From Terriglobia bacterium (GTDB lineage: Bacteria > Acidobacteriota > Vicinamibacteria > Vicinamibacterales > CAVVIG01): a stretch of 62,951 bases of DNA. The position numbers and the translations under genes were made by a program. The stretch spans positions 1 to 62,951 of the forward strand of contig JAIQFX010000017.1 of the NCBI GenBank assembly GCA_020073005.1, in the 5' to 3' direction. The notes under the pieces are model-generated. The model was not told the origin of the DNA, did not search any database, and worked only from the letters and a program-made list of their open reading frames with translations. Shown here piece after piece: positions 9,528 through 17,028 of this stretch. How positions within the stretch are numbered: position 1 is the stretch's first letter; each line of letters begins with the position of its first letter.

Positions 9528-9748
9528 TCGTCATTCCATTCGGAAATAGCGTCGACGAACGCCTGATCGTCCGCTGCGTGCGGACTGCGCGCAACGGCAA
9601 GCGACTGCCGATGGGCTTCGCGTGCAAACGCCTTGGATCGGACGTCGGGCACCCAGATCTGAATCGGACGCAGCCCCTGCTTCCGCAGACGCTGTCGGTG
9701 GGCCCGCACTTTTTCGCGCGACGACTTGATCCGGCGTGTCGTGGGCAT
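9524..9748 (-). CDS. mazE: MazE-type antitoxin (DUF3018-like)
   Basis: 74 residues. An Arg/Lys-rich N-terminus (REKVRAHRQRLRKQGLRP) is followed by IQIWVPDVRSKAFAREAHRQ, the pattern of the short DUF3018 antitoxins that accompany MazF. The acidic C-terminus (VDAISEWNDE) would be the toxin-binding tail. It lies immediately upstream of mazF with a 4-base overlap. A perfect 14-bp palindrome sits 8-22 bases upstream of the start, consistent with autoregulation by the antitoxin or the complex. No convincing Shine-Dalgarno precedes the ATG. Confidence 0.85.
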   Translation of the reverse strand: MPTTRRIKSSREKVRAHRQRLRKQGLRPIQIWVPDVRSKAFAREAHRQSLAVARSPHAADDQAFVDAISEWNDE

Positions 9749-9756
9749 GAGTTTCT

Positions 9757-9770
9757 GGTTACATGTAACC
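9757..9770. promoter_or_regulatory. Perfect palindrome GGTTACATGTAACC, probable mazEF operator
   Basis: A 14-bp perfect palindrome lies directly upstream of the antitoxin start. On the minus strand a TTGGCG-like hexamer followed 18 bases later by TAGGTT would place a weak -10 over the palindrome, so binding there could block the promoter. Operator function is inferred from position and symmetry and from known autoregulation of mazEF systems. Confidence 0.55.
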
Positions 9771-9830
9771 TATCACACGCGCGCCCACGCCGCCAACCTC
9801 GTCGCGCGGCGTAGGGCATAATCGCCTTTC

Positions 9831-10598
9831 ATGGCACGGATCGTCGTCTCGGCCGACGACTTCGGCCTCTGCGCCGAGATCAACGACGCGATCTGCCTGC
9901 TGCACGGCCGCGGCATCGTCCAACGCACGTCGTTGATGGTGAACACGGATTGCTTCGAGGCGAGCGTCGATGCGCTCCGCCGCCGGCCTGCGCTCGAGGT
10001 CGGCGTGCACCTCAACCTGACCGACGGCCGGCCCGTGCTGCCGCCGCAGGACGTGCCCACGCTCGTCGACGGCAGCGGCTGCTTTCACGGCGGCCGGCAC
10101 TACGGCGTCATCGCGAGGATCGTCAGCGGCCGCATGCGCACGCGCGAGATCCATCGCGAGTGGCGCGCACAGATCGCCAAGGCGAAAACCGCGGGCCTCG
10201 CGCTTCGGCAATTGAACGCGCACGGTCATCTGCACCTGCTGCCGCAACTGCACGGCATCGTCGTCGACCTGCTGCGCGAATTCGACATTCCTGAAGTCCG
10301 GCTCGTGCGGTCGTTCGACTCGCTGCGAGGGATTCTGCTTCACCTGTGCTCGCTCGCGCTGATGCGCCGGCTGAGGCGGAATGGCCTGCCCGTGATGTGT
10401 CCGGATCGCACGCTCGGACTGAAGAGTCCGGGATCAGGTGATCAGCACATCCGCTTCCGCGATCTCGCGATCGGCGGCAGCGGCACAGTCGAGCTCATCG
10501 TGCATCCGTCGAAGGGCGCCAACGAACATCATCGCCGCTGGGGCTACGCCGGCGACGACGAGCTGAACTGGCTGCTCGGCGAGAACGGAGGCCGTTGA
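9831..10598 (+). CDS. YdjC/ChbG-HpnK family carbohydrate deacetylase
   Basis: 255 residues. Family landmarks: VVSADDFGLCAEIN (metal Asp9/Asp10), EVGVHLNLTDGRP (metal His), LRQLNAHGHLHLLPQL (metal or catalytic His pair) and a C-terminal ELIVHPSKG. ChbG-type enzymes deacetylate chito-oligosaccharides, and HpnK relatives deacetylate glycolipid headgroups. As the first gene of a run of seven that continues with membrane glycosyltransferases, a role in trimming an N-acetyl sugar of the glycan made here is plausible but inferred. Its stop shares a base with the next start. A CATAAT hexamer lies only 8 bases before the ATG, so the transcript may be nearly leaderless. Confidence 0.85.
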   Translation: MARIVVSADDFGLCAEINDAICLLHGRGIVQRTSLMVNTDCFEASVDALRRRPALEVGVHLNLTDGRPVLPPQDVPTLVDGSGCFHGGRHYGVIARIVSGRMRTREIHREWRAQIAKAKTAGLALRQLNAHGHLHLLPQLHGIVVDLLREFDIPEVRLVRSFDSLRGILLHLCSLALMRRLRRNGLPVMCPDRTLGLKSPGSGDQHIRFRDLAIGGSGTVELIVHPSKGANEHHRRWGYAGDDELNWLLGENGGR

Positions 10599-12919
10599 TG
10601 GCCTCGAGGCGACACGCCTGGTTGTGCGCGCTGATCATCGCGGCCGCCGCCCTCTTTCTCCATCACGAAGTGTTGTGGGGAGGGATGGTCTACCACATGG
10701 ACGATGCGGCCGACGGGTACTATCCGAGTCATGTGGCGGCGGCGCGAGCCATTCGCGACGGCGAGCTGCCGACGTGGGAGCGAGGCGCATGGTCCGGCTG
10801 GCCGCTGCTCGCCGACCCGTACTACGCGTTCTTCTACCCGCCCACGGCGCTGTTCTATCTGATCGGCCCGGTGAAGGGACTCGGCATCGTCATCTTCCTG
10901 CACGTTCTGCTCGCGGGCTTCGGCATGTTATGGCTCGGCCGGCGCCGCGGCCTCGACTGGGGGCCGGCGCTGCTCGCCGCAGCGTCGGTGGGTTTCTCGT
11001 CGTTCATGGTCGTCAGGATCCGGCACATCATCTTTCCGCAGTTCATCGCGTGGATGCCGATTCTTCTCGCGTCCATCGAAGGATGGCTGACGACCGGACG
11101 CCGCCGCGAGCTGGTCCTCACCGCGTGCGCCTGCGGAATGATCCTCGTGAGCGGCGCGATGCCTCTCGTGCCGTATCTCGCGATCCTGATCGCGGCGTAC
11201 GTGCTGCCTCGCGTGCTTCGTCGCGGAAGCGAAGAACGATGGCGTCAATCTGGAGGGTTGGCGCTGGCCGCCGCGATCGGCACGCTGATCGCGATGGCGC
11301 AGATCGTACCGACGCTGGCTCACCTGTCCGAATCGCCGCGCTCGCTCGGCGCGGATTATTCGTTCGCCTCCACGTATGCATGGCCAGACGTGAGTTATCT
11401 CGCGACGCTTGTCGCGCCGGATCTTCTGGGCACGGAAACGCAATGGTTCGGCGTATACAACCACTGGGAGATGGCCGGGTACTACGCCGGCGCGCTGACG
11501 ATCGTCCTGTCGCTGTTCGGTCTGCTGCGCCGCGGGCGCCCCGAGCGATGGACGCTGCTCGCCATCGCGCTGCTCGCGATTGGACTGGCGTTCGGCGATC
11601 AAGGACCGTTTCACGCGTCGTTCTTTCGGTACGTTCCGCTGTACGCCACGCTCCGCTGTCCGACGCGTGCGCTCGTCATGACGCTGATCGCGGTGCCGAT
11701 CCTCGCTGCGGATGGTTTGTCCTGGCTGTCCGCGCGCGCGGCTTCTTCACCACGCCGGACCGCAACACTGTTGATAGCGCTCGCACTGTCGGTGCTGACG
11801 CCGTTGTTGTGGTGGCACTTCACGCATGCGGGGTCGGGCTCGAACCCGCAGGACGCGCAGATGGCGAGCGCGCTTTCGCATCTCGTGCTCGTCTGTGGCG
11901 CCGGCGGCGCGATGCTCGCGCTGCTCGCGGGATCCTGGATTCCGCACCGAACCGGCGAATTCACCGTCGCGCTGATCGTGCTCGCGGACCTTCTCATCGT
12001 CGGGCGCGCGTCCGTGCAGCCCAGGCCGGAAGACTGGGCGGCCGGCACCGAGCGATACGCGGCCGTCGATTGGCTGCTCGAGCGGCGCCCTGCCGATCGT
12101 TTCGTCGCCGACGCGAATGGTCCATTTCGTCTCCACAATCTCGGGATGACCTACGGGCCGGCGCTCGAGAGCGCGTCGGGGTACGACTCGTTCGGCATCT
12201 GGCGCTATGTGAACTTTCTGTGGACCATGAACAACGGTGCTCCTTACCCGCATCGCACGCTGCAAGATGATCTCGCGGCGGGCCGCATCGCCAGGTTCGA
12301 CACGCCGTGGGTCGATTTTCTCGATGTGCGCTGGGCGATCGCGCCGTCTCCACCCGCCAGCCAATGGGTCGAGCGCTTCCGGTTGGCGCCGGACGCCGCC
12401 CCGCACGCGCGGTACGAAGCAGCCTGGGATCGTGTGCTCAAGGTTTACGAAAATCCAAACGCGTTGCCGAGAGCGTTCGTGGTCTATCGCGCGGCCGTGA
12501 TGGGGACCGACGATGAACAGGTGAGCGCGCTCGCTCGCACCGATCCCCGATCGATGGTCATTCTCGATCGCGCGCCCGCGGTAACGCCGATCGGCGACGG
12601 CCGACTGTTCACGCCGGCGACACGCGTGCAGGTGGATCGGCACACGTTCACCGTCGACGTCGAAAACGCGGCGCCCGGCATTCTCGTGATGAGCGAGCCC
12701 GCGTACCCCGGCTGGAGCGCGACGGTGGACGCCCGGCCAGTGCCGCTTCTGCGCGCCAACTACGCGTTTCGAGCCGTCGCTCTCGACCCGGGGCGGCATC
12801 TCGTCGAACTGCGTTTTCGCAGCCGGCCCGCGGAAGCCGGCCTCTTCCTTTCAGCCGTCGGAATCATGAGTCTTGTGGCGCTCAGCACACTCGGTCGCCG
12901 GCAACCTGGGCGCGCGTAA
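10598..12919 (+). CDS. YfhO-like multi-spanning membrane protein (GT-C superfamily-like)
   Basis: 773 residues. The start is the ATG overlapping the previous stop (TGATG), with GGAGG at 10587-10591. The N-terminal 450 residues contain about a dozen hydrophobic helices. The first loop carries MVYHMDDAADGYYPSHVAA, with a paired Asp in the place where GT-C enzymes keep their catalytic acid, then GELPTWERGAWSGWPLLADP, which is typical of YfhO-like proteins. The C-terminal 280 residues form a soluble domain ending in VMSEPAYPGWSATVDARPVPLLRANYAFRAV-type sequence, again the YfhO signature. YfhO proteins glycosylate teichoic acids in Gram-positives; here the acceptor is unknown. Confidence 0.8.
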   Translation: MASRRHAWLCALIIAAAALFLHHEVLWGGMVYHMDDAADGYYPSHVAAARAIRDGELPTWERGAWSGWPLLADPYYAFFYPPTALFYLIGPVKGLGIVIFLHVLLAGFGMLWLGRRRGLDWGPALLAAASVGFSSFMVVRIRHIIFPQFIAWMPILLASIEGWLTTGRRRELVLTACACGMILVSGAMPLVPYLAILIAAYVLPRVLRRGSEERWRQSGGLALAAAIGTLIAMAQIVPTLAHLSESPRSLGADYSFASTYAWPDVSYLATLVAPDLLGTETQWFGVYNHWEMAGYYAGALTIVLSLFGLLRRGRPERWTLLAIALLAIGLAFGDQGPFHASFFRYVPLYATLRCPTRALVMTLIAVPILAADGLSWLSARAASSPRRTATLLIALALSVLTPLLWWHFTHAGSGSNPQDAQMASALSHLVLVCGAGGAMLALLAGSWIPHRTGEFTVALIVLADLLIVGRASVQPRPEDWAAGTERYAAVDWLLERRPADRFVADANGPFRLHNLGMTYGPALESASGYDSFGIWRYVNFLWTMNNGAPYPHRTLQDDLAAGRIARFDTPWVDFLDVRWAIAPSPPASQWVERFRLAPDAAPHARYEAAWDRVLKVYENPNALPRAFVVYRAAVMGTDDEQVSALARTDPRSMVILDRAPAVTPIGDGRLFTPATRVQVDRHTFTVDVENAAPGILVMSEPAYPGWSATVDARPVPLLRANYAFRAVALDPGRHLVELRFRSRPAEAGLFLSAVGIMSLVALSTLGRRQPGRA

Positions 12920-12923
12920 CAGC

Positions 12924-14411
12924 ATGTCGACCGCCCTCGCGCGCGTCCTCCGGTGGGCCCTGATCGCAGCGACGCTGTGGTACGTCGGCGCGTACCTGAT
13001 CGTGGCCTGCCTACGCCTTCGATATCCGTTTGATCTGGAGTGGATGGAGGGCGGGTCCGTCGATCATGTCGCGCGCGTGCTGCGACATCAGAGCCTGTAT
13101 ATCTCGCCGCAGATCGCGTTCATTCCGTTCGAATACCCGCCGCTGTATTTCTATGTGTCCGCGCTCGTCGCGAAGATCGTCGGCCTTGGTTACTTCCCGC
13201 TGAGGCTCGTGTCGTTCGCGTCATCTTTATTGTGTTTCGCCTGCATCTACACGCTCGTCAAAGTTGAAACAAGGAGTGCGTTCCACGGTCTCCTGGCCAC
13301 TGGTCTTTTCGCCGCCACGTTTCGCGTCAGCGGCGCATGGTTCGATCTCGCCAGAGTTGATTCGCTGTTTCTGGCGCTGTTCCTCGTGGCGATCGTGATC
13401 ATCCGCTGCAAAGCGTCCAGCCGCTGGTACCTGCGTGCGGGCGTCGTGCTGTCGCTTTCCTTTCTCACGAAACAAACGGCTCTGGCTATGGCCGTTCCTG
13501 TCGTCCTCTATGCACTCCACGCACACCGCCGGCTCGGACTCTGGTTGACCGCGAGCCTGATCGCCGTCGTCGGGATCTCGACGGCCTTGTTTCATCTCGC
13601 CACTGATGGCTGGTACACGTTTTACGTCTTCGAGTTCCCGTTCAAACATGCATGGGCGCCGCCGGTCGCGGTCACGTTCTGGACGCAGGACATGTTCGCT
13701 CACCTGCCAATCGCATTCACGATCGCGGCGCTGCTCGTCGTGTGGCTGCTCGTTCGGCGGGAAGCGCTCTTCTGGCCGATGGTCTTCGTCGGCATGATCG
13801 GCGGCGCGTATCGATCGCGGCTGCAAACCGGCGGATACGACAACGTGCTGATGCCCGCGTATGCGATCGCGGCCATTCTGTTTGCCGTGGGCGTCAGCAG
13901 ACTGCTCGAGGCCGTTCGCGGCTCCAACATTACTTATAGGCGGTTCGCTGAAGTGGCGATCCACGCCGGCTGCCTCGTGCAAATGGCGCTGCTCGGCTAC
14001 GACCCCAGAAAGCAGGTGCCGCGCGCCGCCGATCGCGCGGCCGGCGAGCATCTTCTCCAGGTGCTCTCGAACGTTCACGGCGAGGTGCTGCTGCCGTACC
14101 ACGGCTATCTGCCGGCCGTCGCCGGCAAGCCGACCCACGCGCACCTCATGCAGGTGTTCGACGTGATGAAGATTCGCGATGCGCACAGCGAGAGTCTGGC
14201 GGCGCAATTCCGCTCGGCGATCCGGCACTCGGCGTTCGACGCGATCGTTCTGGACGACACGGTGAACTACCTGTTCATGCCTGACATCGAAGAGTCGTAT
14301 GTACTGCAGTCGAGAGTATTTTCAGAGCCAGATGTTTTCTTCCCGGTGACGGGAGGGGTGATCTCCAGGCCCGACTACGTTTATGTGCCCAAGACAACAC
14401 TCACACGCTGA
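12924..14411 (+). CDS. GT-C type membrane glycosyltransferase
   Basis: 495 residues. The start is the ATG 4 bases after the preceding stop. It has ten or more predicted transmembrane helices. The first periplasmic loop holds PFDLEWMEGGSVDHV, then IAFIPFEYPPLYFYVSALVAK, matching the acidic-loop and Tyr-Pro-Pro pattern of the PMT/ArnT-like GT-C superfamily, which uses polyprenyl-phosphate sugars. The soluble tail (last 110 residues) has no recognised motif. It is probably co-transcribed with its neighbours on both sides (gaps of 4 and 9 bases). Confidence 0.75.
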   Translation: MSTALARVLRWALIAATLWYVGAYLIVACLRLRYPFDLEWMEGGSVDHVARVLRHQSLYISPQIAFIPFEYPPLYFYVSALVAKIVGLGYFPLRLVSFASSLLCFACIYTLVKVETRSAFHGLLATGLFAATFRVSGAWFDLARVDSLFLALFLVAIVIIRCKASSRWYLRAGVVLSLSFLTKQTALAMAVPVVLYALHAHRRLGLWLTASLIAVVGISTALFHLATDGWYTFYVFEFPFKHAWAPPVAVTFWTQDMFAHLPIAFTIAALLVVWLLVRREALFWPMVFVGMIGGAYRSRLQTGGYDNVLMPAYAIAAILFAVGVSRLLEAVRGSNITYRRFAEVAIHAGCLVQMALLGYDPRKQVPRAADRAAGEHLLQVLSNVHGEVLLPYHGYLPAVAGKPTHAHLMQVFDVMKIRDAHSESLAAQFRSAIRHSAFDAIVLDDTVNYLFMPDIEESYVLQSRVFSEPDVFFPVTGGVISRPDYVYVPKTTLTR

Positions 14412-14420
14412 CGTCGCGCC

Positions 14421-16076
14421 GTGACAACCCGTCACGCCGCGCTGGTCCTGCTGCTCTGCTCGGGCCTCGCCCTGTTTGTCACCGGTCTGTACGGCATCGC
14501 GTCGCCGTTCGTCGCCGGGCACTACGGCTACCACGGCGGCGAGTACTCGACGCGCGCGCGCAACACGATCCGGCACGGATCGATTCTTCCCGTGAACGAG
14601 ATCACGTTCTCGGATCCCAAGCCGGAATCGCTTTACCTGCACCATCCTGTGTTGACGCACCACCTGGTCACGTTGACGATGACGCTGCTTGGGGATCACG
14701 AGTACTCAGTGCGCGCGGCAGGACTTCTGGGGTGCTTCGCCTGTTGTCTGCTGCTCGCTCGCGTGATGTGGGTGCACTGGGGACCGTTGCAGGCGGCGCT
14801 CGCCGCGGCGACGTTCGTGATCGTGCCGATCAACGTCTGGTTCGCCAATCACATCGATCCCGGCTATCCGTCGATCGCGGCGCTGCTCGCGTTCTTCCTC
14901 TTCTATCTGCGCTGGCTGAAGACCGCGCGGTGGCGCGATGCGGCCGGCGCGCTATTTTTCGCGGCGCTCGCAGGCGGCTTCGAATGGAGCCCGTATCTGG
15001 CGGCCGTCCCGATCTTTCTGCACGCGTTCTGGACCGGAATAGAACGGCGCGGCCGATTTCCGGCTTTCGTGCCGCTCTATTGTGTCGCGGTCGTGTTGCC
15101 GCTGGCTGCGCATGTGCTGATTGTCTGGAGGACCGGCCATATACCCGAGATGCTGGAATCGTACGGCGTTCGCACGACCGGTGGTCTCAGCCGGTCCTTC
15201 TACCAGCTCAGCTATGAACACGGCGTCGCGATGTTCGGGCAGCCGTTGCTGTTTGCCGGTGGACTCTGGCTGCTCCTCGTGATCGGCCGTCTCGTCTCGA
15301 AACGAGCGCAGGCCCGGGATCTCGTCGGCGTGTCCTTCGCATTCGCGCTCCTTGTGTATATCCACGTCTTTCGCCAGGGTGCTCTCATTCACGCGTATCG
15401 GTACCTCTACGGCGGCATCGTCTGCGCGATCGCGGTCTGCGATCTGACCGAGACACTCTCGAGCGTCGTCGCGGCGCGAGTTCGGGCCCGCGCTGTCGTC
15501 GTTCGCGCGGTCGTCGCTGCGGCGGTTGTCGTCGCGATCCTCGGCGCAACGTTGCCGCCTGCGTACAGCGCGTGGCTCGAAAGCCGGATGAAGAACGGCT
15601 CGCCGTTCCTGGAGCCCTACAATCCGGAGACGGAGAAAGTGCCGTTCGCCCAGCTCGCGCACGACCAGAGCCGCCCCGGCGACGTGCTCTACCTTCATTC
15701 GAGCTTCCCCTACTGGATGGAGACCGCGTACTACTTCGACCGCGACACGCAATCGGCGTCGCTGCCGGCGGTGGTGGCCTTGCCGCCGGAGAAGCGCATC
15801 CGCGCGCTCCTGATCTGCGTGCCCGCGGCGCTCTCGCAAGAGGATCGCCGGCTGCTTGCCGGACTGGCGCAGATCCATCCCGTCCGGCTGGTGTCCGGTT
15901 ATCTCCTGCTCGACTTGCGGCGGGCCGGCGGCGAGGTGCACGCCGAGGTGGCCGTGGCGCCGGAACACCGCACGATGATGACGCGCTATTTTGAAGGTCC
16001 GTATCCGCATATGCTGCGAGCGCCGGACCCGATGGCTGAAAAGCGGTACGCTGAGGAGTTTGGTGATCAAAGGTAG
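14421..16076 (+). CDS. GT-C type membrane glycosyltransferase (PMT-like)
   Basis: 551 residues from a GTG start 9 bases after the preceding gene. The first loop contains GYHGGEYSTRARNTIRHGS and later LYLHHPVLTHHLV, resembling the acidic first loop and the HPP/HHP-like motif of PMT-family enzymes. The FANHIDPGYPSIAALLAFFL region continues the pattern of alternating helices and short loops. About ten transmembrane segments are followed by a roughly 150-residue soluble C-terminus. The last 14 bases overlap the epimerase gene. Donor presumably polyprenyl-phosphate sugar; acceptor unknown. Confidence 0.75.
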   Translation: MTTRHAALVLLLCSGLALFVTGLYGIASPFVAGHYGYHGGEYSTRARNTIRHGSILPVNEITFSDPKPESLYLHHPVLTHHLVTLTMTLLGDHEYSVRAAGLLGCFACCLLLARVMWVHWGPLQAALAAATFVIVPINVWFANHIDPGYPSIAALLAFFLFYLRWLKTARWRDAAGALFFAALAGGFEWSPYLAAVPIFLHAFWTGIERRGRFPAFVPLYCVAVVLPLAAHVLIVWRTGHIPEMLESYGVRTTGGLSRSFYQLSYEHGVAMFGQPLLFAGGLWLLLVIGRLVSKRAQARDLVGVSFAFALLVYIHVFRQGALIHAYRYLYGGIVCAIAVCDLTETLSSVVAARVRARAVVVRAVVAAAVVVAILGATLPPAYSAWLESRMKNGSPFLEPYNPETEKVPFAQLAHDQSRPGDVLYLHSSFPYWMETAYYFDRDTQSASLPAVVALPPEKRIRALLICVPAALSQEDRRLLAGLAQIHPVRLVSGYLLLDLRRAGGEVHAEVAVAPEHRTMMTRYFEGPYPHMLRAPDPMAEKRYAEEFGDQR

Positions 16077-17028
16077 CCGTTGTCTCGTGACCGGCGGCGC
16101 CGGTTTCATCGGCCGTCACCTCGTTGACGAGCTACTCACACGCGGGGCCGACGAGATCGTCATCCTGGACAGCCTGCGCGCCGGCCGCGATGTTGCGATT
16201 GCGACGTCGGCCAGATGCAAGCACCTGACGTTCCAGCTGAGTCGGAACTGCCTCCCTGCGTTGCGGCCGCATCTGGACGGCGTCGATTACGTCTTCCATC
16301 TCGCCGCCGTCAAACACGCGCACGCTCTGCAGGATCCCGACGCCGCGCTGGATGCGAACATCGACGGCACGTACTGTCTCGCGCGAGCGGCAGGTGAAGC
16401 CGGCATCGAGCGAATGGTTTTTGCTTCCAGCCTGTACGTCTACGGCCGGATGCAGGGCCCTGCGTTCAGCGAAACCGAAACGCCGTCGCCGAGCACGATC
16501 TACGGGATTTCGAAACTGGCCGGCGAGCATCTGCTGAGACATTGCGCTTCTCGCTACGGCCTCGCGTACAACGCGCTGCGGTACTTCTTCACGTACGGAC
16601 CCGGATATTCTGCCGGCACCGGTTACTCGTCTGTCATCACCCGGACGTGTGAACGCCTGCTTCTCGGCCAGCCGCCTGTCATCAACGGCGACGGCGCTCA
16701 GGTGTTTGATTACTTGTATGTCGGCGACGTCGTCGACGCCACCATCGTTGCCGCCGAGAGCGCGGCGGTGAATGACGTCTTCAATGTCGGCAGCGGTTCA
16801 GGCACATCGATCGCTGACCTGGTCAGCGTGATCGCGACGATTGCCGGTCGTCACTTGCCGGCGATCTATGGCGAGCGCGACGAGACCTTCGGCTCGAGCC
16901 GCGTCGCGGATATTCGGAAGGCCGCCGAGCGGCTGCCGTGGCGACCGCGGACCAGCTTGATCGAAGGTGTGACGATGACGTACGAGTCGCTGACCTCGCA
17001 GAGGAAGCAGGCAACCGGTGACCGCTGA
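16063..17028 (+). CDS. NAD-dependent nucleotide-sugar epimerase/dehydratase (extended SDR)
   Basis: 321 residues from the GTG at 16063, preceded by GAGGAG at 16054-16059; this start overlaps the upstream gene by 14 bases and leaves the Rossmann strand near the N-terminus. The cofactor motif LVTGGAGFIGRHLVDEL is at residues 8-24. The catalytic YGISK (Tyr147, Lys151) is followed by LAGEHLLRHCASRYGL. ALRYFFTYGPGY and DYLYVGDVVDATI are typical of UDP-glucose 4-epimerase and dTDP-glucose dehydratase relatives. The exact sugar conversion cannot be read. It would supply an NDP-sugar to the glycosyltransferases around it. Confidence 0.88.
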   Translation: MIKGSRCLVTGGAGFIGRHLVDELLTRGADEIVILDSLRAGRDVAIATSARCKHLTFQLSRNCLPALRPHLDGVDYVFHLAAVKHAHALQDPDAALDANIDGTYCLARAAGEAGIERMVFASSLYVYGRMQGPAFSETETPSPSTIYGISKLAGEHLLRHCASRYGLAYNALRYFFTYGPGYSAGTGYSSVITRTCERLLLGQPPVINGDGAQVFDYLYVGDVVDATIVAAESAAVNDVFNVGSGSGTSIADLVSVIATIAGRHLPAIYGERDETFGSSRVADIRKAAERLPWRPRTSLIEGVTMTYESLTSQRKQATGDR

